64,000 bases of DNA from Bidens hawaiensis (Eukaryota; Streptophyta; Magnoliopsida; Asterales; Asteraceae): the NCBI GenBank assembly GCA_021521415.1, contig JAIQDT010007374.1:62001-126000 (forward strand), given 5' to 3'. The translations under genes were made by a program, and so were the position numbers. Below are positions 45,574 to 57,087 of the stretch, piece after piece. Positions within the stretch are counted from its first letter, which is position 1, and each line of letters begins with the position of its first letter. The notes under the pieces are model-generated. The model saw nothing but the letters and a program-made list of their open reading frames with translations. It made no database searches and had not been told where the DNA came from.

Positions 45574-48109
45574 TGTCACACCCCGATTAGCAAAACGCGG
45601 AAGCGTAAAACGGGAATGCACACAAATACTCTGGTATCAATAACGTTGTTATAAAGAAGCATTACAAACTAATTTACATTATATTACATTGATCTATCTT
45701 TGTTTACAAACTAGGTTTTCAACAAAATATGTTCGTTAAACTATTCTATTCGTACTGATAATCTTACGTCTATTCACATAGCATCGAGCACATTCCCACG
45801 AAAGATAGCACAACATTACTTTATTCCAACTTTGGTAATCCTGAAAAGCAGTTTAAAAACGGGTCAACTAGAGTTGGTGAGTTTCACGAGTTTCAAGAAA
45901 ACAGTTATGAATATTTATAAGTTACCACTTGTAATCATGATATAAGTATGTATGTAAATGATGTAATTATGCTAAGCTACAGTGAAGCATTGACTGTTTG
46001 TGCTGGGTGCATCCATTTCCCATGCCCAATCAACCACTGTGGCTCCCCTTCCGCCCACAACATGCCCCGGTAGCTATGTCTAACACTACATAGCTTGTTT
46101 ATATAAGTATGGTCATGTGCAAACGGCGCTATTTGACACAGCAACCAGGCCGATTCCGTTTGGGTTTGTCAAACCAATAGTATATTCATAAGTCACCAGC
46201 TCGAAGTTAATCACTGTGTTAGTGGGGACTTTCGTGTGTTAGCACTTAGATAATTCACATCATTACACGTTTCAGATATGTATACAAAATCAAACATTCT
46301 TTTCACCCCAAAAGTTCGTAAAACTGTTTAAAGAGAGGGGTCATGAAACTCACTGTTTAATAGAGGTCTGGTACAGTGTCAGTTCGTAGCGGGTTCAACT
46401 TGCTATCACTAGTCCCTATAATCATTATTATAATAATATTAATATTTTAATATTATTATAATCTCAATACTAAACTAGGCTATATATCTAATCTGGGTAT
46501 AGTTGGTACGCCCAGAAAGTGTCAATAGGCTTAGATTGTGATGTTGTTCAATGTCTAATACTCAAAACAGAACTTGGCTCAGTTTCCTCGTTTTCCCAGC
46601 TGGGAAAAGTTGTTCGTTTACGCGTTCAGAAATCAGTTATGGGGATGTAAGTCTAGGTGAATGTGTTGGTCGAAAAAATGATTAAGTTATAAAGAAAGAT
46701 CACATATTGGGGTTCTGGATTCGCCACGGGGCTCGTTTCCGTTTATTCAGTTTGATTTGAAGAAAAATACGCACAATTTATCCAAATTGTCCAGGTTTCT
46801 CATAAAAGTTCGTTTTTACTTAATTAATCCAAAAATATGATTTTTGATCACTCTTGGTATTTTGATATTCCAACAGGTTGGTTAATCACGAACTCGTCGG
46901 TTTATACTAGAGTTGAATTTGTTTAATCTTTAAATTAGCACAATTAATTATCCGTTTATGCTTAAGTTATGAAAATTTAGCCACTAATATGTTAAAATAT
47001 GTAGATTTTTATAAAAGTATTTCTGGATTTATTTACTTTTTTTATTAATTTATAAAAATTCATTTTATCTGCTATATTTAGCCCGAAAATCGTCTGTTCA
47101 TACCAAACGATCTCCAAAAAATCCAACTAAATTTCCGAGTTATCAAAATATGTTCCAAAACAACCTGGAAAAATCCCAAACTCTAACAATCTTGCCAAAT
47201 ATCACTTTTGAGCCAAAAACGACTATGAAAATTCAGTTAAACGCGAATGGACAAAACCTACTTAAACTTTTCCAAATGCTCCCAAATTTCATATGTGATC
47301 AAAATATACCAAATTTGAGTTCCCCAAAAATTTTCATAATTTTTCAAGCATTTTAACTATTTTTCCCAAATAAACGCCCCATTTCGGTAACAAATTCGCC
47401 AAATATTCTCGGATGGTCGAAAATTTACCAAAGTTGAACAGGCACTCAATGATATGGTCCCTGATGTTCCTGCCAAATTTCACAAGCTAAAAATATGTAC
47501 ATCATAACCTAAGCCTAAACAGCCGTAATCGAGTGATTCGGTATTACCTTAGCGGTTTTGGTTTGTTTTCGCCCTTCTAATAAAGTTTTCGGGGTCTTAT
47601 GCTTTTATGCAAGCTAGATACATGTCCTATATCACAAAACTAGCATGTTTAATCAAAATAAAATCCCTTTAACTTAGGGTTTCGGCTAGGGTATTAAACT
47701 GAACTTTTGAACCGTAAAAACGCCATTTAAACCCTATAATCCGTGTTTATGGCCAAAAAAACTATCAAGCCAGTTCCTAACCATGTGTATGATCAAATAA
47801 GTGTTTGGTAAGTCTTTTTTGGCTTAACGGATGATACAATGCTTGGTTTGTAACTATCTTTCGTGTTTAAATCTATAGTGGGTAGTTAAACGAGCATGTT
47901 TTCGTTTAACTTGTTTGCTCTCGAACTAAGGCCATAAACTACTATATTAGCTTATATTAAATGTATATCACTTATATATTCCCCCCCGGGGTATCTGGGT
48001 CATAACCAAACCCGTTCGGTTAATCGTTCGATCGTTACGTAATAAGCGTTTATTTGCTTAATTGGTAAATACGCGCTGAGGTGTACCTGGTTTTGGCTTA
48101 AAGTTCACA
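45574..48109 (-). mobile_element. Solo LTR of the 13107-24906 chromovirus family
   Basis: 2536 bases, TGTCACACCCCG...AAGTTCACA, clearly related to 21870-24906 but visibly diverged and lacking about 480 bases near 47790. Flanking bases AAAAT (45569-45573) and AAAAC (48110-48114) match the uninterrupted sequence at 55845-55855 and form a one-mismatch target duplication. No internal region remains. Confidence 0.88.
46427..46462. other. Perfect 16-bp inverted repeat in the solo LTR
   Basis: Identical in both arms and loop to the hairpins at 13931-13966 and 22734-22769, although the surrounding LTR sequence differs at many positions. Confidence 0.95.
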
Positions 48110-48944
48110 AAAACGATTCACATGAGGAACAGGTCGCGAGAATGCCTATATCGATTCACACATCATTCCATTCGTTTAAAAGAATTCGCACAAATCCATT
48201 CGCGCGAATGAATTGTTTGAGTCGCATCGGGTTCCGTGCTCGCTTTCTGACTGCCGGAACCAGGATTCTCACCGGAACTCAGATCAAGTCAATAACTTGG
48301 CTGTTTGTGACTATCGTGAAGAACAATACACTTTGGATCCCGTGGTTCGAGTTTCAACGTTGCAAATCTGGCTCGGGTTCTAGCTTCGGCCAACTGTTGG
48401 GATCCGGGTTTCACTAAACCCGTTTACACCTAATTATTTTTATTTGTATCTTTCAATTTCTCATGTTATTGTTATTATTAGATTTGTCTGAAGCTTGTTT
48501 ACCTCGGTTCGTTTTATGTCGGTTTAGCTTGTTGTAAACTTTTAGATTTCGTTTATTCATTTGTTATTAATCTTAAAAAGAAATGAAAATAGACATAATA
48601 TTTAACTTATAGATTTGATTAGATCTTGAATATATGGAAAGGTGGATTGTGGAATGTTTGGTGTAAAGGAGGTTTTTGTGTGTATGGATATTTGTGACAA
48701 TGATTGGGTGGATGATGATGATATGATGAAGATAAGGATTAAATTAGGATTTAGGGGTTTAAATAGGCAAAGCCCAAAGGCTTTTAGGCCCATAATTACC
48801 CATAAGTCCAATAACCTCTCTTAATCCTACCCATACTCTACATATTATTTGATTAACTTAAATAGCGTAACACGACACAATGACTAAATTAATCATTAAT
48901 CCCATAATACTTTATTTATTTATTATCGAGACAAGGACGTTACA

Positions 48945-48960
48945 AGTTTTTCCCTCTTAA
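48945..48960 (-). other. Polypurine tract of the second chromovirus
   Basis: The minus strand reads TTAAGAGGGAAAAACT directly before TGTAACGTCC, the start of the 3' LTR. Confidence 0.8.
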
Positions 48961-48987
48961 AAAGGTTTCGCCCCCGAAACCTATCTA

Positions 48988-50583
48988 TTACATAAACAAC
49001 TGAGGATAGAACCTACGCATTTCTTCCTCCGTTTCCCATGGTGCATTAGATCCTTTGCGATGTTTCCAAATCACCTTAACTAATGGAACGACCTTTTGAC
49101 GAGGTTGCTTATCCTTTCGGTCAACGATCACAACTGGTTGCTCGATTTAATTTAGTCACTCATCTACCTCTCTATCCATTAACGGCACATGAGACGTTTC
49201 GTCTGTGAGACTTTTCCTTAATTGAGAAACGTGAAAGGTAGAGTGAATCCCTTCCAGTTCTGCAGGTAGATCGAGCTTATACGCCACCTCTCCTACACGA
49301 GCTATGATCTTAAACGTTCCAATATACTTTTGGACTCAATTTTCCCCTCTTCCGAAAATGAATGATACCTTTCCACGGTGAGACCTTAAGCATCACGTTG
49401 TCGCCAACGTTAAACTCGATCGGTCGTCGTCGCTTATCGGTGTAAGACTTCTGATGGTCTTGAGCAGCTTTCATTCTTGCTTTGATTTGATCAAACCTCG
49501 AGGAGGTTTCTTGCGTAACTTCTAAACTACCAATCCTTTTCTGACCAATCTCTCCCAGCATACGGGAGTTCTACAACGTCTACCATACAACATCTCGAAA
49601 GGAGGCATACCAATACTCGAATGATAGCTGTTGTTGTAAGAGAACTCTGCTAAATGAAGATGATCATCCCAACTTCCTCCAAGATCTAACGCACAAGCAC
49701 GTAGCATATCTTCAAGGGTTTGGATAGTTCGCTCAAACTGCCCATCTGTTTGGGGATGATACGCCGTGCTGATGTTCAATATCATTCCCATTGCTTCATG
49801 GAACCTATTCCAAAATTGGGAAATGAAACGGGTATCTCTGTCAGATACGATCGACAATGGCACTCCATGCTTCGTTACGACTTTAATGAACACATTTGCT
49901 AACGTTTCTGACGAGATGGCCTCTCGTATTGGCAGAAAGTGAGCAGTTTTAGTTAACTGGCCCACAATCACCCAGATGGTATCATGATTCTTAGTTGTAC
50001 GCGGTAGCTTAGTTCTGAAATCCATAGTGATGTGCTCCTATTTCCACTTGGGTATTTCCGAAGGCTGCATCTTCCCATACGGTTTTCGGTGTTCGGCTTT
50101 AACTTGTAAACAAGTCAAGCACTTACTTACATAATCAACCAGTTCGTTCTTCATACCTGGCCACCAGTAGTCTTTCTTCAAGTCTAGATACATCTTATTG
50201 GATCCTGGATGAATCGAATATTGAGATTTATGAGCCTTGTCTAGGATTCGACTTCTAAGATCCCCATGTCGTGGAATCCACATTCGATCGAATCTGGTCT
50301 TTACACCCTATGTATTATCTATCAATTCATCTGCAAGCACTTTCGTCTGAACCTTGCTGATCTCCTTAAAGAGATCTGAGTTAACAATTAGCTTGTAAGA
50401 CTTCACTGTCGCTATCACTTCTTCATTCTTCCAGCTTAGAGCATCGGCAACCACATTAGCCTTTCCCGGGTAATACTTGATTTCATAGTCGTAGTTTTTA
50501 ATCAACTCTAGCCATCTTCTTTGTCTCATATTCAACTTCTTTTGCTCGAAGAAGTATTTCAAAATCTTGTGATCCATATAGAT
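48988..50583 (-). pseudogene. Chromovirus integrase and chromodomain-like tail
   Basis: The zinc-binding part has HKSQYSIHPGSNKMY and CLTCLQVKAEH (near 50240-50110). The catalytic core is MDFRTKLPRT, VSDRDTRFISQF and [13 protein letters not shown]; the position after DGQ is F where S is usual, and the glutamate is retained. The frame breaks near 49530 and 49320. The tail reads KVSPWKGIIHF, then VAYKLDLPAELEGIHSTFHVSQL and, after two stops, the chromodomain-like QPVVIVDRKDKQPRQ and VPLVKVIWKHRKGSNAPW, ending at TAA 48988-48990. 50577-50308 covers the end of RNase H and the linker ([18 protein letters not shown]). Chromodomains of this class are thought to steer integration toward heterochromatin. 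Confidence 0.9.
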
Positions 50584-52257
50584 AGTACACTTAGTACTAT
50601 ACGAGTAATGTCTCTAGATCTTAAAAGTATGTACTACAGCTACTAGCTCTAAGTCAAGCGTCGGGTACTTACTTTCAGGAACCTTCAATTGCCTTGATGC
50701 ATAAGCTATAACCTTTCCTCGTTGCATCAACACGCAACCTAACCCTTGACGCGAAGCGCCAGCACAAACTACTAAATCTTCGTTACCGTCGGGTAGAACA
50801 AGAATTGGAGCTTGCGTGAGCCTCTTCTTCAATTCTTCAAACGCCTCTTCCTGGTACTTACCCCAATTGAATAACACTATCTTTCGGGTCATCACGGTCA
50901 ACGGTGCGGCTATCTTGGAAAAACCTTGGATGAATCTCCTATAATAACCAGCCAACCCTAAGAAACTGCGTATCTCAGTCGGGTTTTGTGGCGTCTTCCA
51001 ACTCTTTATCGCCTCGATCTTTGCTGGGTCCACAGTAATCCTTTCGGGATTGATTATGTGACCTAGAAACTGCACTTCACGCAACCAGAACGCGCATTTT
51101 GAGAACTTGGTGTACAGTTACTCATCATTCAAAACTTCCAATACTTCTCATAGATGCTTATCATGATCATTGTCGCTTTTCGAATAAATCAATATACCGT
51201 CGATAAAAACGATAATCGACTTGTCTAACATCGGCCGACATACCCTATTCATCACGTCGAAGAATTCCGCTGGAGCATTCGTTAGACTGAACGACATTAC
51301 GAGGAACTCGTATTGTCCATACCGTGCCCGAAACGCTGTTTTAGGAATGTCTGCCTCTTTCACTTTCAACTGATGATAGCCCGATTGAAAGTCTATCCGC
51401 GAGAAATAGCTAGCACCTTGTAATTGATCGAACAAGTAATCAATCCGTGGAAACGGATATCTATTCTTCACTATAAGCTTATTCAGCTTATGATAATCGA
51501 TACACATTCTCATGATTACGTCTTTCTTTTTCACGAACAACACCGGCGTGCCCCACGGGAAAACACTCGGTCATAAGAAACCTTTGTCGAGGAGTTCTTG
51601 AAGTTGGGACATCAATTCTTTCATCTCGAACGGCGCTAGTCGGTAAGGTGCTTTTACGACGGGATGTGCTCCTGGTATTAACTATATTTGAAATTCTACC
51701 TCTCATTCCGGTGGCAACCCCAGAAGGTCCTCAGGGAACACTTCGGGATAGTCGCACACTATAGGAACATCTTTCACTTCGTTTGCCTCTACCGAAGCGC
51801 TGAAAACATATGCCAGATAGGCACCGCACCCTCGCTTTAACATTTTCTCGGCTTTTATCATCGAAATGACATTAAGCCCTGAACTTTCCTTATCACTATA
51901 AACCGTCACTGTTCCACCATCCTAGGAATTTAACCTTATTAACCTACTCTTACACACTATCTGAGCCTTAAACTTAAATAGCCAATCCATTCCCAAAAAC
52001 CACATCGAACCCTCCTAAGGTCATTACATAAAGAGTAACAAGGAACTCTCTTTCCTGTAATTCAATCTTACCGTCCTTAACCATTCTATTATTCTAACAG
52101 AAGTATCACTAGCCGTTTCTACCATAAATGTTTCAGGAACACGACTACATGTCATTTTAGCTAATTTACAAAATGTTACATCTACGAAACTTCTATTAGC
52201 ACCTGAATCAAATAAAACAGAAGCAGAAATACCATTTACTAGGAATGTACCTGTCAC
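50584..52257 (-). pseudogene. Chromovirus protease, reverse transcriptase, RNase H (catalytic residue lost)
   Basis: The protease at 52257-52024 has SVLFDSGANRSFVDV, the DSGA variant of the active site. The linker 51909-51706 ends in PIVCDYPEVFPEDLLGLPPE. Reverse transcriptase (51543-51148) has [15 protein letters not shown] and [13 protein letters not shown], but the catalytic motif reads [11 protein letters not shown] instead of FIDD, so the second catalytic aspartate is glycine. The connection and RNase H region at 51084-50614 has [23 protein letters not shown] and [17 protein letters not shown], where the first RNase H aspartate (usually CDAS) is G. Stops and shifts occur near 51140, 51560, 51700 and 51920. 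It cannot make an active enzyme. Confidence 0.92.
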
Positions 52258-53530
52258 AACATCGGGAATCTGCTTGGCTTGTTCCTAAGTCAGCATGTAC
52301 GCTCTTGTCTTTGGCCTGTTCTTCTCAGCATCTATCTTTCCACTACCTCCAGCTTCACCTTCATTACATTCTCTCGCAAAGTGCCCCGTCTTCCCGCACT
52401 TGTAACACGTGGGTTTAGCATTACACTCTGGAGCATAATGCCCCATTTTCCCACACTTGTAGCATGCATTCGATCCCAGTCTACACTCTCCAACATGAGC
52501 CTTCCCTCACTTATGACAGACGTCAGTACCTTTCCCCACTTGCACTCACCACCGTGCAATTTCCAACAAGTCAGACACGGTTTCTTCTACCACACCTTAA
52601 GTTTCTTGTCTCTCGGGTTCCTTAGCTGAGTATCACACCTCTTCCCCTGAGTATCCCGCTTCTTGTCTTTCTTCACCTCAACCACCGCTTCATTCATTTC
52701 CAGGTCCCCGTAAACCACTTCCGCGAGTTCGACTGCGGAATCAAAATTAGCAGGTCTACTTGCCTTGACCAATGTGCGGACGTTCGGTGGCAGTCCTCCG
52801 ACATAACACTTGATTCTCTTAGCTTCAGTATTCACCATTTCGGGCACGAGTCTTGAAATACGGTTAGACTCAGTAGTGTACTCACGGTGTGTCATATTTC
52901 CCGCTTTCCAGTTCAGGAATCTCATCTATGCTCTTTCAACCTCAGCATCAGCATAAAACTTCTTCATTACCATCTCTCTCAGATCATCCCACCTCATAGC
53001 CTTAATTTCAGCAACAGTCTTTCTTTTTCCACAGTTTCCCACCAGAACATAGCTTCATCACCAAATGACTGAGTAGTGAAGCCCACAGCTTAGTCGGGAC
53101 GACACTCGCTAATGCGGATAACGTTATCCATTGCAGTTATCCACTAAAGGGTAGCTATTGCGTCACCAGTACCAGTTAGCTAAGGTGGGTCACAACCTTT
53201 GAAGGTTCTGTAGTTGCAACCACCTCGGCCTCGCTTACCACCATTAAACATCATAGAACGAACTTCACTTGATGCCTCAATTTCAGTCTCGATATCCTTC
53301 TCACTACTCTCCCTAGTCTTATCAACAGTCTTAGTTTGGCTTTTAGTAGACTTGTCGGATTGGATATTCTTCACCGCAGCAGCGACGGCTTGAGTAACTA
53401 CAGCTTGAATAGCAGGATCGAGCTGATACTCTTCTTCATGTACAGTCAAGCTTCTGTCTTCACTAGGCTCAATAATCGGTTCCTCATAGGGTACTCGGTC
53501 AAGTAGTCTTAGTACCAGCCATCTGATTTC
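52258..53530 (-). pseudogene. Chromovirus gag with multiple zinc knuckles
   Basis: The N-terminal region near 53449-53180 has EEEYQLDPAIQAVVTQAVAA and a charged S/K/E-rich segment, then GGCNYRTFKGCDPP, a usual start of the gag core. The core continues, with stops, through DEAMFWWETVE (near 53040) and, in the 52925-52587 frame, REYTTESNRISRLVPEMV and RIKCYVGGLPPNVRTLV. The knuckle region at 52560-52350 encodes at least two CCHC motifs, CYKCGKMGHYAPEC and CYKCGKTGHFAREC. The true start is uncertain; an ATG at about 53522 lies out of frame with the rest. Decayed copy. Confidence 0.85.
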
Positions 53531-53916
53531 TAAAGGAAAAACACAAACATCATCATGTGAGGAACTATTTAGTATAAGGATAGTAAGGCAGCAGGAAATA
53601 ACAGTGGCCAGCTGGGATTAGCTGCTCACGTTACTCTCCGCGTCCAATACACTTCCTTTCGTAAGTCTACTTGTGCTCGGTTCTACTTAAGGCTGTTAAA
53701 CAGTCAAACATTTCAAACATAAGCAAGTAATTCTATCTCTAACAATTCATATAAACCTATTACTTATCCCTACATTATACGTGAGGAATTTCACGTATTA
53801 AGCTTGCTTAAGTGACACATGGCATTCTCGGACTGACATCTTCCTTCTTTTCTTCCTTTAAGTCCCATTCTCTGTTCAAGTCTAAGCATGTAGGATGCTC
53901 ATTCTCTCGAACTTAT
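53531..53916. other. Leader of the second chromovirus
   Basis: 386 bases between gag and the primer site; no ORF or repeat of note. Confidence 0.6.
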
Positions 53917-53928
53917 GCTCTGATACTA
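53917..53928 (-). other. Primer binding site, initiator tRNA-Met type, one mismatch
   Basis: The minus strand reads TAGTATCAGAGC, the usual TGGTATCAGAGC with one change, three bases inside the 5' LTR start at 53932. Confidence 0.8.
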
Positions 53929-54430
53929 ACCTGTAAGGCCCCAGAGCCCGGGTTCCATACTTTCTCGCTGGTTGGATTTACTCGTTCACATAATTCAGAA
54001 AATCAGAGTTAATTAAAATATTTCGCAGAAATAAAAGTCAGCCATTCATACATAACATAAATACTTTGTCTTAAACAGAAATAACATAAGTCTTAATCAT
54101 AAAACATAAATGACATGAAAGTCTTCTTCATAATGATGCCAGTCTTCCTCTTATTGCCACGTGTCCCCATCAAGCAACTTGCCTCATTCTAATTGCCTGT
54201 GTGCATACTAAAATTCAACTACGCTGAGTTGGTTCTAGATAATCAAGTTTGTTCTAGAAAATTAATTAACATACATACATTCATAATCATACTTATACAT
54301 ATCCGAAGATACGTATTCCATACGTTACTTACTATTACTCATTCATACATACATTACGTACATGCCTACGTACATACATACTTCCTTTCATACTCTTCCT
54401 ATGGTATACCGTAAACTATCCTGCTTCTTC

Positions 54431-54630
54431 TATCTCAGATATTCTTAAGGTCTGGTCCCTCTATCTCAGATATTATCAGGGTCTGGTCCCTACTATCTCA
54501 GATATTATTTGGGTCTGGTCCCTCCTGTCTAGATCTCAGATATTATTAGGGTCTGGTCCTTCCTGTCTCAATCTCAGATATTCTTAGGGTCTGGTCCCTT
54601 TCATCTCAGATATTATCAGGCTTCGGTCCC
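54431..54630. repeat. Minisatellite inside the 5' LTR, six copies of a ~33-base unit
   Basis: Six imperfect head-to-tail units built on ATCTCAGATATTATTAGGG followed by TCTGGTCC, spaced about 31-38 bases. The other LTR has lost this region by deletion, so comparison is not possible within the window. Confidence 0.9.
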
Positions 54631-54737
54631 TTTGTTTCACATAAACATACATCCATACATGTCCCGTCAACTATCCATACATTCATTTCATGCTTTCCTT
54701 ATCATACGTGTATAGTCTACCTGTCTTATGTATAATA

Positions 54738-54770
54738 TATATATACACACACACACACATATATATACAT
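54738..54770. repeat. (TA)n(CA)n compound microsatellite
   Basis: About five TA units, then seven CA units, then TA again, inside the same LTR. Confidence 0.9.
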
Positions 54771-57087
54771 ATTCATTCATATAATCATCATATAATAATA
54801 ACATTCAATGCATAATCATACACGTATCTTATACTTATCACTTAGGATAAGTATTTTAACTATCGCATAAGAGTATGCACACAGCCCCGAAAAACATCAC
54901 AGAAAAAGGGGCTAGAACTCACCTGTAGACGATTCCTCTCCGCATTAATAGTAATACATTTCTTCCACTGTGCCCGACTAACTGTTAATAGCATACACAT
55001 ATTTATCTCTATATTTTCTTGCTATTTAATTCCTTAAGTTAACTGGATTAACTCTTAAGTTAACTGAACCGACATGAAACCTTCTTAAACCAACCTTATT
55101 TATTTAATATACTTAGCCTTATCTTATTAATAAACTTTCTTTATTAGTTTGCATTCTTAACGATGTTTATTGTTATCATGTATATTTAGTATTATATCAT
55201 TTCATTACTACTCTTATTTATTATTATATATATATTTTTATAAGGTATCCTTTATTAATGAATTCTTTTATCAACGGGTTGACTCTCGTATTCGGTTCAT
55301 GCTACACTTACAATATTTTACTTGAGACGGGTCACGGGTGGTTAAACGAGTCGGGTCTCGGGTTCGGGTTTTGTTCATGCCCTCGCATCCCTACAATCCT
55401 TTTATTATTGCTATTAAATATTATTATTATTATTATCAATTTACCAAATTGACCCTCAACCCTATGTATATAACCACCCCACCCAACCCTACCCTTATCT
55501 CTTCCTTTTTCTTACACCTGCACACCCAGCCGCCACTCCCCTTCTCTCTCTCTCTCTTTTTTCCATTGACTCGAGTGTCCGCGATCAGGGTCGGGTTTTG
55601 GTTACCTCATTAATACCACGGCTACCCCACCACCGCCACGTCTACTTATTCCCTTTTCTTTCTCTCCGGCCACCCACATCAACCAAACCGCTGCCACTTC
55701 TCTAGCAACTTCGGCGACCGTCACAGGAAGTGATCACATAAAAGAATTCGCACTCAACAATTCGCATGGGATGCGAATTAAATCCGGGCAAAGAATTCAC
55801 ACAGGAAAGAATTCGTATGGATGCGAATCGGATTTTGAAAATGATTCGCACGAGGAACAGGTCGCGCGAATGGCTATATCGATTCGCACATCATTCCATT
55901 CGCTTGAAAGTATTCGCACAAATCCATTCACGCGAATAGATTGTTCGTGTCGCATCGGGTACCGTGCTCATTTTCTGATTGCCGGAACCGGGATTCTCGC
56001 CGGAACTCAAATCTGGGCCATAACTTGGCCCTTTGTGACTATCGTGAAGAACAAGAAACTTTGGATCCGGTGGTTCGAGTTTCAACGTTGCAAATCTGGC
56101 TCGGGTTCTAGCTTCGGCCAACTGTTGGGATCCGGGTTTCACTGAACCCGTTTTTACCAAATTATTTTTATTTGTATCTTTCAATTTCTCATGTTATTGT
56201 TATTATTATTATTAGATTTGTTAGTAGCTTGTTTACCTCGGTTCGTTTTATGTCGGTTTAGCTCGGTTATAAATGTTTAGATTTCGTTAAGAAATGAAAA
56301 TAGACATATTATTTACCTTATAGATTTGATTAGATCTTGAATATATAGAAAGGTGGATTGTGGAATGTTTGGTCTACAGGAGGTTTTTGTGTGTATGGAT
56401 ATGTGTGACACTGATTGGGAGGATGATGGCAAAATGATTTTATACAGGTCTACCTGTCGAAAAAAGGTTATGACATCGGGAAGACAGACCAGAATCCGTC
56501 ATCTCGCATCAGCTTTGACACTCGATTTTATAAATTCATAAAAACCATTCAAATCTCGTCCAAAAATTACGTATTATACCTTTCTGGAAACTAGACTCAA
56601 AGTAGAACATCATGGAATCAAGAATCGATCAAAAACAGTGGATTAACATCGCGTTACAGACCCTACAATAAACGTATACTAATCTGTCAGCAAGCTGTTA
56701 TCATCAAAACTCAATCTTAACGACCAATAAACGCGTTAATATGATCAATTAAGGTGTAAAAGACATGGGGAATCATAAAACCGACCTTGAATTGAAGTTT
56801 TCATGGCGGAAACATGGCGGGGCAGAAGAAAAACGAGCAGGGGGGGTTCTTAGCTGCGATCGGCTGCACCTAGGGAAGAGTTAGGGTTTTTCATTCTTTT
56901 ATGATATAAAATAAGAAGTTTCATTCTAGCCCCTCAAGTATAAAGTGTGTAGCAACTTGGGTGGAAAGTTACATAATTTTAACGTATCGGGATGACGTAA
57001 AGACTCAGAGGAAAGTCGGATAAATCCCGAAAGATGTACATACTTTACATGCTTTAAATCACTTATCTGAAATTAACAGGCGTTACA

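Larger units (their letters stand above)
45133..48944 (-). repeat. 3' LTR of the second chromovirus, with deletion and nested LTR
   Basis: Starts TGTAAGGCCCAC and ends GGACGTTACA in plus orientation. Relative to 53932-57087 about 1.45 kb is deleted (junction near 45540) and a solo LTR is inserted (45574-48109). The terminal ~230 bases (48711-48944) have no counterpart in the other LTR. Confidence 0.85.
45133..57087 (-). mobile_element. Second Ty3/gypsy chromovirus, minus strand, nested in copia pol
   Basis: The 3' LTR (45133-48944, interrupted by a solo LTR) is followed by polypurine tract, pol (48988-52257), gag (52258-53530), leader, primer site (53917-53928) and the 5' LTR (53932-57087). 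LTRs start TGTAAGGCCC. A chromodomain-like tail at the end of pol places it with chromoviruses. Left flank bases are TGGAT; the right flank is CTTTG, so no target duplication is seen. The distal quarter of the 5' LTR belongs to a different LTR subfamily. Confidence 0.85.
53932..57087 (-). repeat. 5' LTR of the second chromovirus, chimeric
   Basis: 3156 bases, TGTAAGGCCCCAG...GGCGTTACA. Up to about 56428 it matches the other LTR; from about 56430 to the end it instead resembles the last ~650 bases of the 35805-38746 LTR (shared phrases AATTAAGGTGTAAAAGAC, TCTAGCCCCTCAA, GTACATACTTTACA). Confidence 0.82.
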
